Shown one piece after another: positions 1 through 8,589 of a DNA stretch of 64,000 nucleotides (the first letter of the stretch is position 1; every line of letters begins with the position of its first letter). Location: contig NZ_JBMVQZ010000006.1 in NCBI RefSeq assembly GCF_049537155.1, positions 136,534-200,533 of the forward strand, in the 5' to 3' direction. This DNA is from Limisphaera sp049537155. GTDB lineage: Bacteria > Verrucomicrobiota > Verrucomicrobiia > Limisphaerales > Limisphaeraceae. The position numbers were made by a program, and so were the translations under genes. The notes beneath the pieces are model-generated. The model searched no databases and was not told the DNA's origin. It was given only the letters and a program-made list of their open reading frames with translations.

Positions 1-883
1 GGCGGGCATGGTCACGCTGTGGGTTGCGGCCCTGTTGTTGGGTGGGGAGGGGAGGCCCTGGCAATTTGCCACGTTGTTCGCGTTCAGCGCGGTGATGGGC
101 GGACTGAGTCTGGTGTTTTTGAAGCGGATGCCGGACGTGCCGCCGGCGTGTGAAGCGTCCGGTGGACGCGGTCCGGTGCCCTGGCTGGCGATGCTGCGGC
201 ATCCACCTTTTGCACGGCTTTTGCAGGCGGTGGTGGCTTGGTCGGTGGCCTACGGCGGGATGACAGCCTTTACCGTGGCGTTTTTGAAGGTGTCTCTCGG
301 TTACACGGAGGGGCACGTGCTGTGGGCGACTTCGGCGGCCTTTGCGGGGGGCTTGAGCAGTTTGTGGTTTCTGGGGTCGCGACTGGACCACCTGGGCAGC
401 CGGCCTGTGATCCAGTTTTGCGGTCTGGGATGGCTGGCGGTGGTGACGGGCTGGATGCTGATGGCCGGCCGATGGCGGGAGCCTTCCCCCGGCTGGGTCC
501 TGGCGTTGCAATTCCTGATGGGTCTGTTGGCGGCGCTGGTTCAGATGGCGCACACGCGCCTGGCCATGGCGGTCATACCACCCATGGGCCGGAACCACTT
601 TTTCGCGTTGTACTCGGTGGCGAGCAATGTGACGCTCGGTCTGGCGCCGATTGGATGGGGCCTGTGGATCGATGCGGTGGGGGAACGGACCTGGCGATGG
701 CTGGGCCTGGAATGGAACCGGTTCAGTCTCTTTTATGCGGCGGTGGGACTGGCATTCGGTGTTTTCGTGCTGCTGGCGCGGCGTTTGGTGGAGCCCAGGG
801 CGGCCAGCATGGAGGCGTTGCTGCGGGAGGTCTTGATCGAGTCCCCGCAGCGGTTCTGGCTTCGTTTCTGGCCGCGGACCTGA
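1..883 (+). CDS. MFS transporter, 3' part (cut by left window edge)
   Basis: The frame is open from the first bases and stops with TGA at 881-883, so only the last 290 or so residues are visible; the ATG at position 8 is internal to the real gene. The protein has several strongly hydrophobic helices, with short charged loops such as KRMPD and GSRLD..GSRP between them, as in the C-terminal half of a major facilitator transporter. MFS carriers are secondary transporters of the inner membrane. The substrate cannot be read from the sequence. A tRNA-Leu gene on the other strand begins about 30 bases beyond the stop, so nothing follows it in an operon. Confidence 0.75.
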   Translation, partial: AGMVTLWVAALLLGGEGRPWQFATLFAFSAVMGGLSLVFLKRMPDVPPACEASGGRGPVPWLAMLRHPPFARLLQAVVAWSVAYGGMTAFTVAFLKVSLGYTEGHVLWATSAAFAGGLSSLWFLGSRLDHLGSRPVIQFCGLGWLAVVTGWMLMAGRWREPSPGWVLALQFLMGLLAALVQMAHTRLAMAVIPPMGRNHFFALYSVASNVTLGLAPIGWGLWIDAVGERTWRWLGLEWNRFSLFYAAVGLAFGVFVLLARRLVEPRAASMEALLREVLIESPQRFWLRFWPRT

Positions 884-915
884 CGAATTTCCTGCCGGAG
901 GGCGGGGAACAACAT

Positions 916-1003
916 TGGTGCCGGTGGTGGGACTCGAACCCACACGACTTTTTACGGTCCCAGGATTTTAAGTCCTGTGCGTCTGCCATTCCGCCACACC
1001 GGC
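916..1003 (-). tRNA. tRNA-Leu (anticodon UAA)
   Basis: On the minus strand the gene starts with acceptor arm GCCGGTG and ends with CACCGGC, discriminator A and an encoded CCA. The anticodon stem AGGA/TCCT holds the seven-base loop CTTAAAA, giving anticodon UAA for UUA codons. The 88-base length and long variable arm fit a class II leucine tRNA. The T arm has the canonical GGTTCGAGTCC core. It lies alone between two protein genes. Confidence 0.97.
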
Positions 1004-1147
1004 ACGCGCGGGCAAGGCATGAGAACAATAGCCCGCTGCCGTCGGGACCGAAAGGGCGGAAAAGGGCCCGGCCGGCCGGCAGCGCCATGGTTGCCCTGTT
1101 GTGCAGAGGCGCCGGAGTTTGCCCGGCGGGATGTTGTCTGCTGTGGT

Positions 1148-3112
1148 TCAGGGCCATCCGGGCCGTAACGGAGTGGGCCGGAAATGCACCACGGCCCCGC
1201 CACCGGACGGTAGCTGGAGGGAAAGCCGCTCGCCCGACGCGGGCCCGGTGCGAATCTGGAGGTGTTGGCGGTCGGGGTCGTCGGTGTAGAGGGTGCATTC
1301 GGCGGGGCCGGTGATGAAGCTGCTGGGGTCGAGTGGTATGGTGACGGCCTGCCGGGTGCAGTTCAGCAGACCCACGTACCACTCGCCACGGTGGCGTCTG
1401 GCCAGGGCGACGATCCGGCCGATGCGGGACGGCGGCAGGACGCGTGTTTCGTCCCAGACCGTGGGGACCCGGCGGAAGAAGGACAGGGCCGGGCTTTCGA
1501 GGTAGGCCTCCGGATGATCCGGCCAGCACAGGAGCGGTGAACTGAAGATGATCGTGGTGGCGAGTTGGAATCCGAGGGTGGTGTCCTTGCGGAGCGAGGG
1601 CCGGATGTATCCCGGCAGGAAATCCGCAGGACCGACCACCAAACGCGTGAAGGGCAGGGCACCGTAATGTTCGAGGGGCAGATTGCTCCAGAGCTGGTAT
1701 TCCTGTTCGCGAATCCCTTCGCGCGTGAGTTCGTGTGGCCAGGTGCGGTTGAGACCGGTCGGCTTGGGAATGCCGTGGAAGCTGATCAACAGCCGGTACC
1801 GGGCGGCATGACGGCGCAGGTCCTCGACCACGCGGACGGTTTCGATGCTTTCGGAATCGAAAAAGTCAATCTTCACCCCTTTGACGCCGGCCTCGGCGCA
1901 GCGGCGGAAGAAGGTCTCGCGGTCTTCGGGCCGGGTGAGGCCCGGTCCGTCGTCGCGGCCTTCGGGGTAACCGTGCCAGACGAGGATTCCGACGTTGCGC
2001 TCGGCGGCGTAGCGGCACAGTTCGGCCATGCGGTCCCAGAGGTCGACGTCGGGTTCGATCCAACCCCACCGCTCGGTCTGCCAGCCGCCGTCCACGAGGA
2101 GGTATTCGCATCCCAAAGCAGCGGCGGTATCCACAAACCATTTTTGCCGGGCCCAGCGGGCGCCGCCGTTGCCGAAGACCATCCATGTACAGGGGGCACG
2201 GCCGGGTCGGATCCAGTCGGTGCGGGCTCCCTGTGGAAACCGTTCCGGGTCGGGCGGGTCACAGAGTGCCGGGATGACGTCGCTGTTGACGAGTGGGTCG
2301 AGATTGGTGGTGACCAGGACCACGCGCCAAGGGGAGGCGATGGGCCCGTGCGCGGGCCAGCCCTGCGGGTCGTGCGGGAAGATGGCGCGAAGTCGGTCCG
2401 GGCCGTCGCTCTCCAGGGCCAGCCCGCTGTAGTCCAAGAGACGCGCCTCGCTGATCAGGAGGGTGATTCCGTTGGTCAGGACGGCTGTAACCGGCAGGCC
2501 CATGCGGAGTGCGCCTGATGCGGGGAGAGTGTTTGCCGGCAGGCTTTGGAAGATTCCCTCGTGGTTGGCGAGGTTGGTTTGGAACCAGAGCACCGCTCCG
2601 GGCGGGAGGTGCCATGCGGTTGTTTCTCCCCGGATGTGCCGCGGGGAATCAGCGGCGGGAACCAGATGGCGAAATGCCGCCGCGTCGCGGAAGAGTCGGA
2701 CTTCCAGGGTCCAGGCGGGGCCCAACCCGGAACGGACGGGGATTTCGTAGGCGTAACAGTCGTTGGTGGCGCGGTTTTTCCCGCCCAGCCAGTCGAACTC
2801 CTCGTAGTGACGGGCCCGATGAACGGGGCCGAAGGCCGGGTACTGGCCGAGATCGTGGTCGTCGAGGAGCAGGCCGGTGGGTGCGGGCAGAAGTGCTTCC
2901 CGGCCGTGGGCGCGGACCCGGTAGAGCAGCTGGCCTTGCGGGTTGGTGGTCAGGTGAAAGGTGACGACCTGATGGGGGTCGGTCAGCACCAGTTCGCCTT
3001 CACCGGTTGGGGCGGAGCGGGCTTCGGGCGTCAAAACCAACCGGAGGCTGATGCAGAGGCAGGCTCCCGTTTGGAAGCGGCTCCATTTACGGCTGAGGAC
3101 GGCGGTCGGCAT
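1148..3112 (-). CDS. Glycoside hydrolase family 97 enzyme, exported
   Basis: The 654-residue product resembles GH97 alpha-glucosidases/alpha-galactosidases (SusB-like). The ATG at 3112 was chosen because it opens a basic, hydrophobic signal-like segment ending near AEARSAP; the frame is open further upstream but that part is low-complexity. Visible features are an N-terminal beta-sandwich with the WLGGKNRATNDCY motif, the barrel start TWMVFGNG, LLVDGGW near residue 340, VKIDFFDSE near 416, and TREGIREQEY. An Asp in KIDFFD suggests the retaining branch of GH97, where Asp is nucleophile, rather than the inverting SusB type; this is inferred from motif position. It would release alpha-linked hexoses in the periplasm or outside. 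It follows rsmI on the same strand after a 306-base gap. Confidence 0.88.
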   Translation of the reverse strand: MPTAVLSRKWSRFQTGACLCISLRLVLTPEARSAPTGEGELVLTDPHQVVTFHLTTNPQGQLLYRVRAHGREALLPAPTGLLLDDHDLGQYPAFGPVHRARHYEEFDWLGGKNRATNDCYAYEIPVRSGLGPAWTLEVRLFRDAAAFRHLVPAADSPRHIRGETTAWHLPPGAVLWFQTNLANHEGIFQSLPANTLPASGALRMGLPVTAVLTNGITLLISEARLLDYSGLALESDGPDRLRAIFPHDPQGWPAHGPIASPWRVVLVTTNLDPLVNSDVIPALCDPPDPERFPQGARTDWIRPGRAPCTWMVFGNGGARWARQKWFVDTAAALGCEYLLVDGGWQTERWGWIEPDVDLWDRMAELCRYAAERNVGILVWHGYPEGRDDGPGLTRPEDRETFFRRCAEAGVKGVKIDFFDSESIETVRVVEDLRRHAARYRLLISFHGIPKPTGLNRTWPHELTREGIREQEYQLWSNLPLEHYGALPFTRLVVGPADFLPGYIRPSLRKDTTLGFQLATTIIFSSPLLCWPDHPEAYLESPALSFFRRVPTVWDETRVLPPSRIGRIVALARRHRGEWYVGLLNCTRQAVTIPLDPSSFITGPAECTLYTDDPDRQHLQIRTGPASGERLSLQLPSGGGAVVHFRPTPLRPGWP

Positions 3113-3418
3113 GGAGAGCAGGATGCAACCCGGCCCGGGAAAAGCAAAGGGGGGACTGAACCCGGCAGCCGACGCGCAGTCGGGTCTGAGGCACGCCGGG
3201 CGATCCACTGCGGACCTGACCGGGAGGTTTCTTTCTCTGCGCTTCCGGTGGAGGCGGCGAGCCGGCGTCCGGTCGTCTCCGCCGTTGCCACAACGGCGGG
3301 ACATTGGAGCCCTGACCGGGTGAGGCACAACCGGCATGCAGGAGGGCGCGGCTTTTCCGGGAGGTCGGCGTCGGTGAGGGCCGATGCTGCCGGACACCGG
3401 CAGGCCGGGCGGTGCCGG
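3113..3418. other. Intergenic stretch, GH97 upstream region
   Basis: These 306 bases separate the rsmI stop from the GH97 start. They could be read as an N-terminal extension of GH97, but the translation is rich in Arg and Pro and resembles no domain, so I treat it as non-coding leader or promoter DNA. I see no convincing -35/-10 pair and no strong hairpin with a T tract. Confidence 0.5.
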
Positions 3419-4177
3419 TCAATCCGGATCGGATGGGTGCCCTGATTCGGCCGGGGATTCGCCCGTGCTGACGGGTGCCTCCGTGGGTTCCATGAGCACG
3501 ACGCATTCACCGCGGAGCGGGCGCTCGCTGCATTGTTGGAGGATCTCACGGGCGGTGCCACGAATGAATTGTTCGAACTTCTTGGTGAGCTCGCGGGCGA
3601 TGACGATGCGACGATCCGGATGGAGTTCGGCGCATTCCTCGAGGAGGCGCTGGATCCGGTGGGGCGATTCGTACAGGACAAGTGTGCCTGGGATGGTACG
3701 GAGCTGTTCCAACCGGCGCCTGCGGGCCCCGGATTTGTGGGGCAGGAATCCCACGAAATGGAATTCGGCCGTGGGCAATCCGCTGGCGGTGAGTGCGGCG
3801 ACCAGTGCGCAGGGACCGGGCACCGGCTCGACGCGGAGACCCGCATCCCACACGGCGCGGACGATTCGTTCGCCCGGGTCGCTGATGCCGGGCGAGCCGG
3901 CGTCGGTCACCAGGGCCACGGTGGCGCCCTGGCGAAGCCGGGAGAGAAGTTGGGCGGCGCGGGCGACCTCGTTGTGGGCGTGGCAGCTCACCACGGGTTT
4001 TTCGATCTGGAAATGGCGTAGGAGTTGAAAGGTGCGACGCGTGTCCTCGGCGGCCACGAGGTCGCACTGGCGCAGGACGCGGAGTGCGCGGAGGGTGATG
4101 TCCTCGAGGTTGCCGATGGGTGTGGCGACGAGGTAGAGCGTGCCGGGAATCAGGCCTGGTGCGGGAGCCTCGCTCAT
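3419..4177 (-). CDS. rsmI: 16S rRNA (cytidine-1402-2'-O)-methyltransferase
   Basis: A 252-residue member of the tetrapyrrole-methylase fold family. It begins with the RsmI signature LYLVATPIGNLEDITLRAL, followed by DLVAAEDTRRT, VALVTDAGSPGISDPGE and YESPHRI, which line the S-adenosylmethionine and substrate sites. In bacteria RsmI 2'-O-methylates C1402 in the decoding centre of 16S rRNA, working with RsmH. Length and motif order match the family. It lies 106 bases downstream of gspD on the same strand and could be read through from it. The extra C-terminal residues (ECVVLMEPTEAP...) are typical of longer family members. Confidence 0.95.
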   Translation of the reverse strand: MSEAPAPGLIPGTLYLVATPIGNLEDITLRALRVLRQCDLVAAEDTRRTFQLLRHFQIEKPVVSCHAHNEVARAAQLLSRLRQGATVALVTDAGSPGISDPGERIVRAVWDAGLRVEPVPGPCALVAALTASGLPTAEFHFVGFLPHKSGARRRRLEQLRTIPGTLVLYESPHRIQRLLEECAELHPDRRIVIARELTKKFEQFIRGTAREILQQCSERPLRGECVVLMEPTEAPVSTGESPAESGHPSDPD

Positions 4178-4283
4178 GGTCGGGCCACTGACGGATCCCC
4201 CGGCCGTGGTCGGATGCCGCGGCCGGCGCGGACGGGGTGGGACAAACGACCCGGCACGGGCCGGGTGGTGGAACGGATCGGGC

Positions 4284-6470
4284 TCACGTGGACGGGACCG
4301 GTGAGGTGGCGGCCGGGCCGGCTGGGGCGGGGAAGGCCGGCTCGGTTTGTGGGGCGCGGGTGCGGCGTTCCTGTTTGTCGCGGTAGATGCGTTCCTCCTC
4401 GTCGAATTCGCGTTCGGCGCGGTGCACGCCGGGCAGGCGGCGCCGTTCCTCCGCGGACAGGCGCGCGGCCTCCTCGGGGTCCATCAGGACGATGGGCCGC
4501 ATGAGGACCATCAGTTCGCTGCGGTCGCGTGAGCGGTCGTTGCTGCGGAAGAGGTAGCCCAGCAGGGGAATGTCTTTGAGGATGGGCACGCCGGCATGGG
4601 ACTCGGTGCCGGAGGAGCGGATGTAACCGCCCAGGAGGATGCTTTCGCCGTTGCGGACGGCGACCTCGGCCGAGAGGGTGCGGCTGCGGGTCTTGGGGAC
4701 CTTGCCGCCGCCGGCGATTTCCACCTCGTCGCCCAGTTCGTCAATGGCCTGGTCAATCTGCATGAGGACCAGACCGTCGGCGTTGATGAAGGGGGTGACG
4801 GAGAGTTGGATGCCGACGCGGAGTTGCTGGTAACTGGCGGCCGGGCCGGTGCCGAAGCCGCCGTAGTAGGTGCTGGTGATGTAGGGTACCGTTTCGCCGA
4901 CGAAGAAGGAGGCGGGCTTGGCGTGGGAGGTCAGGATGCGCGGTTTCTGAATGACGCGCGCGGTGCCGTCGCTGGCCGCGGCCTGGAGGGTGAGATAGAA
5001 GCTGTCGTCAATGCGGGTGAAGTAGCGCAGGCCGGTGCCGAGCAGGTCGGCGGTGAGATTGGTGCCGGTGCCGGAGAAGTTGAAGACCTGGTTGGCGTTG
5101 ATGCCGCCGGCGCCGAGGATGTTGTTGCCGCCGAGCTGCCGGGTGGTCTGGAGTCCGGAGATGCCGAGGTTCCATTTGTTGTTGAGCGAAACGTCGAGGA
5201 TGGTGGTTTCGATGAGGACCTGGGGCAGGATGACGTCGAGTTTGGAAATGATGTCCTTGATGGTGGCCATGTCTTCCTTGGTGGCGTAGACGAGCAGTGC
5301 GTTCGCGCGTTCGTCGGCGATGATCTTGGTTGCACCGATGATCTGGATCTCGCCGGCGGCCAGAGCGGAGGCTCGGCGCACGATTTGTTGGAGTCGGTCG
5401 CTGAAGCTGGCCTGGGGATTGGCGGGTTGCCCGGGTTGGGTGCCCAGGGGTTGGCCGGGCAGACCGGTGGAGCCGGGTCGTTGGAGGCCGGTGGGGGTCG
5501 TGGGACGCGCGCCTGTGCTGCGGGTGCCGACGCTGGTGGTGCCGCCGCCGGAGCTGAGACTGTTGAGGGCGGCGGCTATGTCGGAAGCCATGGCATACTT
5601 GATGGGAATGACCTCGGACACGTACTCCGAGGGGACGGCCACGTCGATTTCCTTGATCAACTCGAGCATGCGCTTGACGTTCTCGGCGTTGTCGCGCAGC
5701 ACGAGGATCTGGTTGCTGTCGATGGGCAGGATGCCGTTGGGGACCTTGGCGAAGGGCGTCAGGACCTGTACCAATTCGCTGGGTTTGGCGTACTTGAGCT
5801 GGACGATGTGGGTGACGTAAGACCCCAGCTCCGGCAGTTGTTCGGCTTGGGCTCGTTGAATGGGTGCGCCCTCCTGATTGGCCTGTGCGATGGGGACGGC
5901 TTTGACGAATTTTTCACCGACCGGGATCATGGCAATGCCGTTCATGGCCAGGACGCTGTCCAGCGCCTGAATGAACTCGCTGCGGGTGAGGTCGGATTCG
6001 GTGCGCAGTTTGATGGGCGGCGCGGCGAGGTTGGCCGGACGCAGGATGGTGCGGCCGGTGAGCTTGGCGTAGTACTCGAAGACCTGTTCGATGTCGGCGC
6101 CGCCGGCGCCCACCCAGTCGACGGTCCCGGCCGGGATGGTGTCTTCGGCGGGGGCGGCCGGTGGGATGTTGGTGAGTAAGATCCCCGGGTTGCCCGGAGA
6201 GGGCAGGCCGGGCCCGGGCGGCGGGAGCGAACCCGGCACGGGCAGTCCGGCCGGGGTGCCCGGTTGACCTGCGGCAGGTGTGGTGCCGGGTCGGGGCAGG
6301 GCCGGGGCGGCGGTTTGTGCGGGTATGCGCACGGGCGCGGTGCGGTTGGTGAGCGGCGAGCCGGGGGAGGGCAGCACGGGTGGCGTGCGTGCCGGGGCGG
6401 CCGGTTGGGCCGTTGCGGTTGCAACCGCGAGTGTCGAAAGCCAGGTCAGTAAGAGTCGCTTTGCGAGCAT
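4284..6470 (-). CDS. gspD: Type II secretion system secretin GspD
   Basis: A 728-residue outer-membrane secretin. Residues 1-22 are a signal peptide ending ATATAQ. A long Pro/Thr-rich linker (about 23-115) precedes an N0-like domain (ADIEQVFEYYAKLTG) and N1/N2 modules (IVQLKYAKPSELVQVL; VIPIKYAMASDIAAAL), the latter interrupted by a Gly/Thr/Pro-rich insert. The secretin core includes VLIETTILDVSL, VGETVPYI and the C-terminal NGESILLGGYIRSS...IPLLGYLFRS hallmark. The Arg/Glu-rich tail after RPIVLMDPEEA may contact a pilotin or peptidoglycan. Secretins form the gated outer-membrane channel. It is the last gene of gspE-gspL-gspM-gspD, 11 bases after gspM. The Pro-rich linker is unusually long. 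Confidence 0.95.
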   Translation of the reverse strand: MLAKRLLLTWLSTLAVATATAQPAAPARTPPVLPSPGSPLTNRTAPVRIPAQTAAPALPRPGTTPAAGQPGTPAGLPVPGSLPPPGPGLPSPGNPGILLTNIPPAAPAEDTIPAGTVDWVGAGGADIEQVFEYYAKLTGRTILRPANLAAPPIKLRTESDLTRSEFIQALDSVLAMNGIAMIPVGEKFVKAVPIAQANQEGAPIQRAQAEQLPELGSYVTHIVQLKYAKPSELVQVLTPFAKVPNGILPIDSNQILVLRDNAENVKRMLELIKEIDVAVPSEYVSEVIPIKYAMASDIAAALNSLSSGGGTTSVGTRSTGARPTTPTGLQRPGSTGLPGQPLGTQPGQPANPQASFSDRLQQIVRRASALAAGEIQIIGATKIIADERANALLVYATKEDMATIKDIISKLDVILPQVLIETTILDVSLNNKWNLGISGLQTTRQLGGNNILGAGGINANQVFNFSGTGTNLTADLLGTGLRYFTRIDDSFYLTLQAAASDGTARVIQKPRILTSHAKPASFFVGETVPYITSTYYGGFGTGPAASYQQLRVGIQLSVTPFINADGLVLMQIDQAIDELGDEVEIAGGGKVPKTRSRTLSAEVAVRNGESILLGGYIRSSGTESHAGVPILKDIPLLGYLFRSNDRSRDRSELMVLMRPIVLMDPEEAARLSAEERRRLPGVHRAEREFDEEERIYRDKQERRTRAPQTEPAFPAPAGPAATSPVPST

Positions 6471-6481
6471 AACACAATCCG

Positions 6482-7192
6482 TCAGGTGGCAGGTTGATTG
6501 GCCGGAGGCCGGGCCCCGGGCGCCGGGGGGCGGGGCGCGGAGGGTGTACGGGCCGGAGGGGCAGGCGGCGGGGGACGGTTCGTTTGCACCGTGCCTGTTG
6601 GGGCTGCCGGCTGGGGCGGGGTGTCATCGGCCGGGGTGGTGCGGGTGGCCGGCTTCTTCTGGTAACTGGCCACGAGGGTGATGTTCCCTACGAGTCGGTG
6701 TCGGGGCGGATCGGGCCGGAGCGACAATCCGCGGATCCGGGTCATGGAACCGGCGGATCCGATCCGGTAGAGGAAATCGAGCAGCGCGCGTTCCTCGGCG
6801 AGGACGCTGATGGTCTGGGAGCGTTCGATGAAGAAGGGGTTGTTGGTGCGGGTGGTCATGCGGGAGCTGCCGGTGATGGTGACGCCGCTGAGCGAGGCCT
6901 GGCGCTGGATGGTGCTGAGGAATTCGGTGCCCTGATCCTCCTCGGGGAGCGGTTCCTGGCCGGATTCGAGGACGCGAATCCGGGCCTCCCACTTGGGGAG
7001 GTCGGCGATGGCTTCCTCGTAGCGACGGAGTTTGAGTCGGGCGGCCTTCAGGTCTTCGCGCACCTCCTGCCAGTCACTGAAGTGCGGCCAGACGAGGAGC
7101 ATGTTGAGGACCAGGAAGAGGACCAGACCGACGCCGATGACCAGGCGGCGTTCGCCGGGGCGGAGATTGAGTTGGGCGAGGGTTTTGGCCAT
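6482..7192 (-). CDS. gspM: GspM/PilO-like inner-membrane assembly protein
   Basis: A 236-residue bitopic protein: short cytoplasmic segment MAKTLAQLNLRPGERR, one membrane helix (VIGVGLVLFLVLNMLLVW), a helical region (EVREDLKAARLKLRRYEEA) and a ferredoxin-like periplasmic domain, closed by a Pro/Thr-rich tail. This is the GspM/PilO plan, in which the protein dimerises with GspL/PilN below the secretin. The start is 2 bases after the gspL stop and gspD follows 11 bases later, so the four genes are one operon. Family assignment rests on architecture and position, because PilO/GspM sequences diverge strongly. The Pro-rich tail resembles the Pro-rich linker of its GspD neighbour. Confidence 0.82.
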   Translation of the reverse strand: MAKTLAQLNLRPGERRLVIGVGLVLFLVLNMLLVWPHFSDWQEVREDLKAARLKLRRYEEAIADLPKWEARIRVLESGQEPLPEEDQGTEFLSTIQRQASLSGVTITGSSRMTTRTNNPFFIERSQTISVLAEERALLDFLYRIGSAGSMTRIRGLSLRPDPPRHRLVGNITLVASYQKKPATRTTPADDTPPQPAAPTGTVQTNRPPPPAPPARTPSAPRPPAPGARPPANQPAT

Positions 7193-7194
7193 GG

Positions 7195-8589
7195 TCAGTC
7201 TTCCGGTCGGCTCAGTTCGAGGGTGAAGTTCCAGGAGACCACATTGGCGTTGGGGGTGCGGCGCTGGGTGAACGGTTCGCCCTTTTGCGGGTCGAACATG
7301 GGCCGGCCGCGGACCTGGGCTTTTCGGAGGGCGCTGCTGAATTCGATGACAGCCATGACGCGGTCTTCCGGGCAGGTGCCGTTGAGGGTGAGGCGCCGGC
7401 CGTCGGCGAAATCGAAGGACTGGAGCGTGGCTCCTTCCGGTAGCAGCTCGGCCACGAGTTTGTAGCAGTCGAGGGCGGCGAAGCGGAGGTCCTGCCGGTC
7501 TTGCAGGACCTCGGCGCGGGCCTTGAGTTGGGAGGCGCGCGTGTACTCCGGGGTGAGGGCATCGATGCGGGCCTCGACACGGCTCAACTGGAACTGGAGA
7601 ACGCCGAGGGCGGCGAAGTAGATGATCACCCCCACCAGATAAAGCCCGAGCACGGCGCCGAGCCCGGTCATCCAGAGCCGGTCCACGAACTGTTGTCGGT
7701 ATCGCGCGGCGTGTTCGGGTGGCAGCAGGGAAGGCAGCCCGTTGGCTTGCAGGGCGCGGAGAGCGGTGCGACGGGCCAGGTCATCCGGGGGCGGCGGAGG
7801 TTGGACGGAGACGGTGGTCTGGAGGGCCTGGTTCAGGACCGGTTCCCATTCCGCGGCTGTGACGGGATCGGCCACGAGATGCCACTCGGGCGGACGGGTC
7901 AGCCAGCCGTCCAATTCGCCGGCCCAGGCGGCCTGCAGGAGTTGGCTCCTGACGACGCTGGTGCGGTCGCCGCCGGCCGGCAGTTGAAGGAAACTCAGGT
8001 TGTGCAGGACGCCGCCGTACCACCAGGCCACCAGGGCCAAATCGGGTCGGCCGAGGATTCCGGCATGGATCCAAGCGCCGTCGCCGCTGACCGGCACGGC
8101 GGCCAGTTGATCGAGGGTGCTCAGCTCGAGGCGATCGGGCAGGTAGCCGGCCGACTCGAGCTGACCCAGGAAGGCTTCGACCGTTTCGCGGGCGACGATG
8201 GCGACCACGAGTGTCTGCTGGCCCCCGGGTGCGCCGGGGACGGGGTGATAACTCCAGACGGTCTGCGCGACCGGCAGAGGGGAAAGACGTTCGAGCTGGA
8301 GTTCCACCATGGCGCGGGTTTCCTCGGGTGGTGCGGCGGGCAGATGGACAACCCGGAGGAAAACCCGGTCCGGATGCAGCCAGGCGATGTGCAGGCGGGG
8401 TCGGCCGAGGGTTCGCCAGTCCTTGGTTCCCCAGTGACGCGGCAGGGGCTGATCGGGCGCCAGCCGCTCGGCCCGGTCGGGTTGAATCCCGGTGCCTTTG
8501 ACCTCGAAACGCCAGAAACGGCGTCCGTCCGGCCCGATGGCCAGGACGTGACATGCGTGGAGTCGGGTCTGGGTCACGCGCGCGCCCAT
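7195..8589 (-). CDS. gspL: GspL-like (PilM/PilN-type) secretion platform protein
   Basis: About 464 residues. The N-terminal half resembles an actin-like PilM/GspL cytoplasmic domain (VFLRVVHLPAAPPEETRAMVELQLERLSPLP is the typical signature region). A membrane helix (GAVLGLYLVGVIIYFAALGVL), a coiled segment (FQLSRVEARIDAL) and a periplasmic ferredoxin-like PilN domain follow. It therefore combines PilM and PilN functions, linking the GspE ATPase to the periplasmic ring. Two starts are plausible: ATG at 8589, overlapping gspE by 16 bases, or GTG at 8577 in a GTGA overlap with its stop. Either implies translational coupling. The longer open frame upstream is a shadow of gspE. Confidence 0.85.
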   Translation of the reverse strand: MGARVTQTRLHACHVLAIGPDGRRFWRFEVKGTGIQPDRAERLAPDQPLPRHWGTKDWRTLGRPRLHIAWLHPDRVFLRVVHLPAAPPEETRAMVELQLERLSPLPVAQTVWSYHPVPGAPGGQQTLVVAIVARETVEAFLGQLESAGYLPDRLELSTLDQLAAVPVSGDGAWIHAGILGRPDLALVAWWYGGVLHNLSFLQLPAGGDRTSVVRSQLLQAAWAGELDGWLTRPPEWHLVADPVTAAEWEPVLNQALQTTVSVQPPPPPDDLARRTALRALQANGLPSLLPPEHAARYRQQFVDRLWMTGLGAVLGLYLVGVIIYFAALGVLQFQLSRVEARIDALTPEYTRASQLKARAEVLQDRQDLRFAALDCYKLVAELLPEGATLQSFDFADGRRLTLNGTCPEDRVMAVIEFSSALRKAQVRGRPMFDPQKGEPFTQRRTPNANVVSWNFTLELSRPED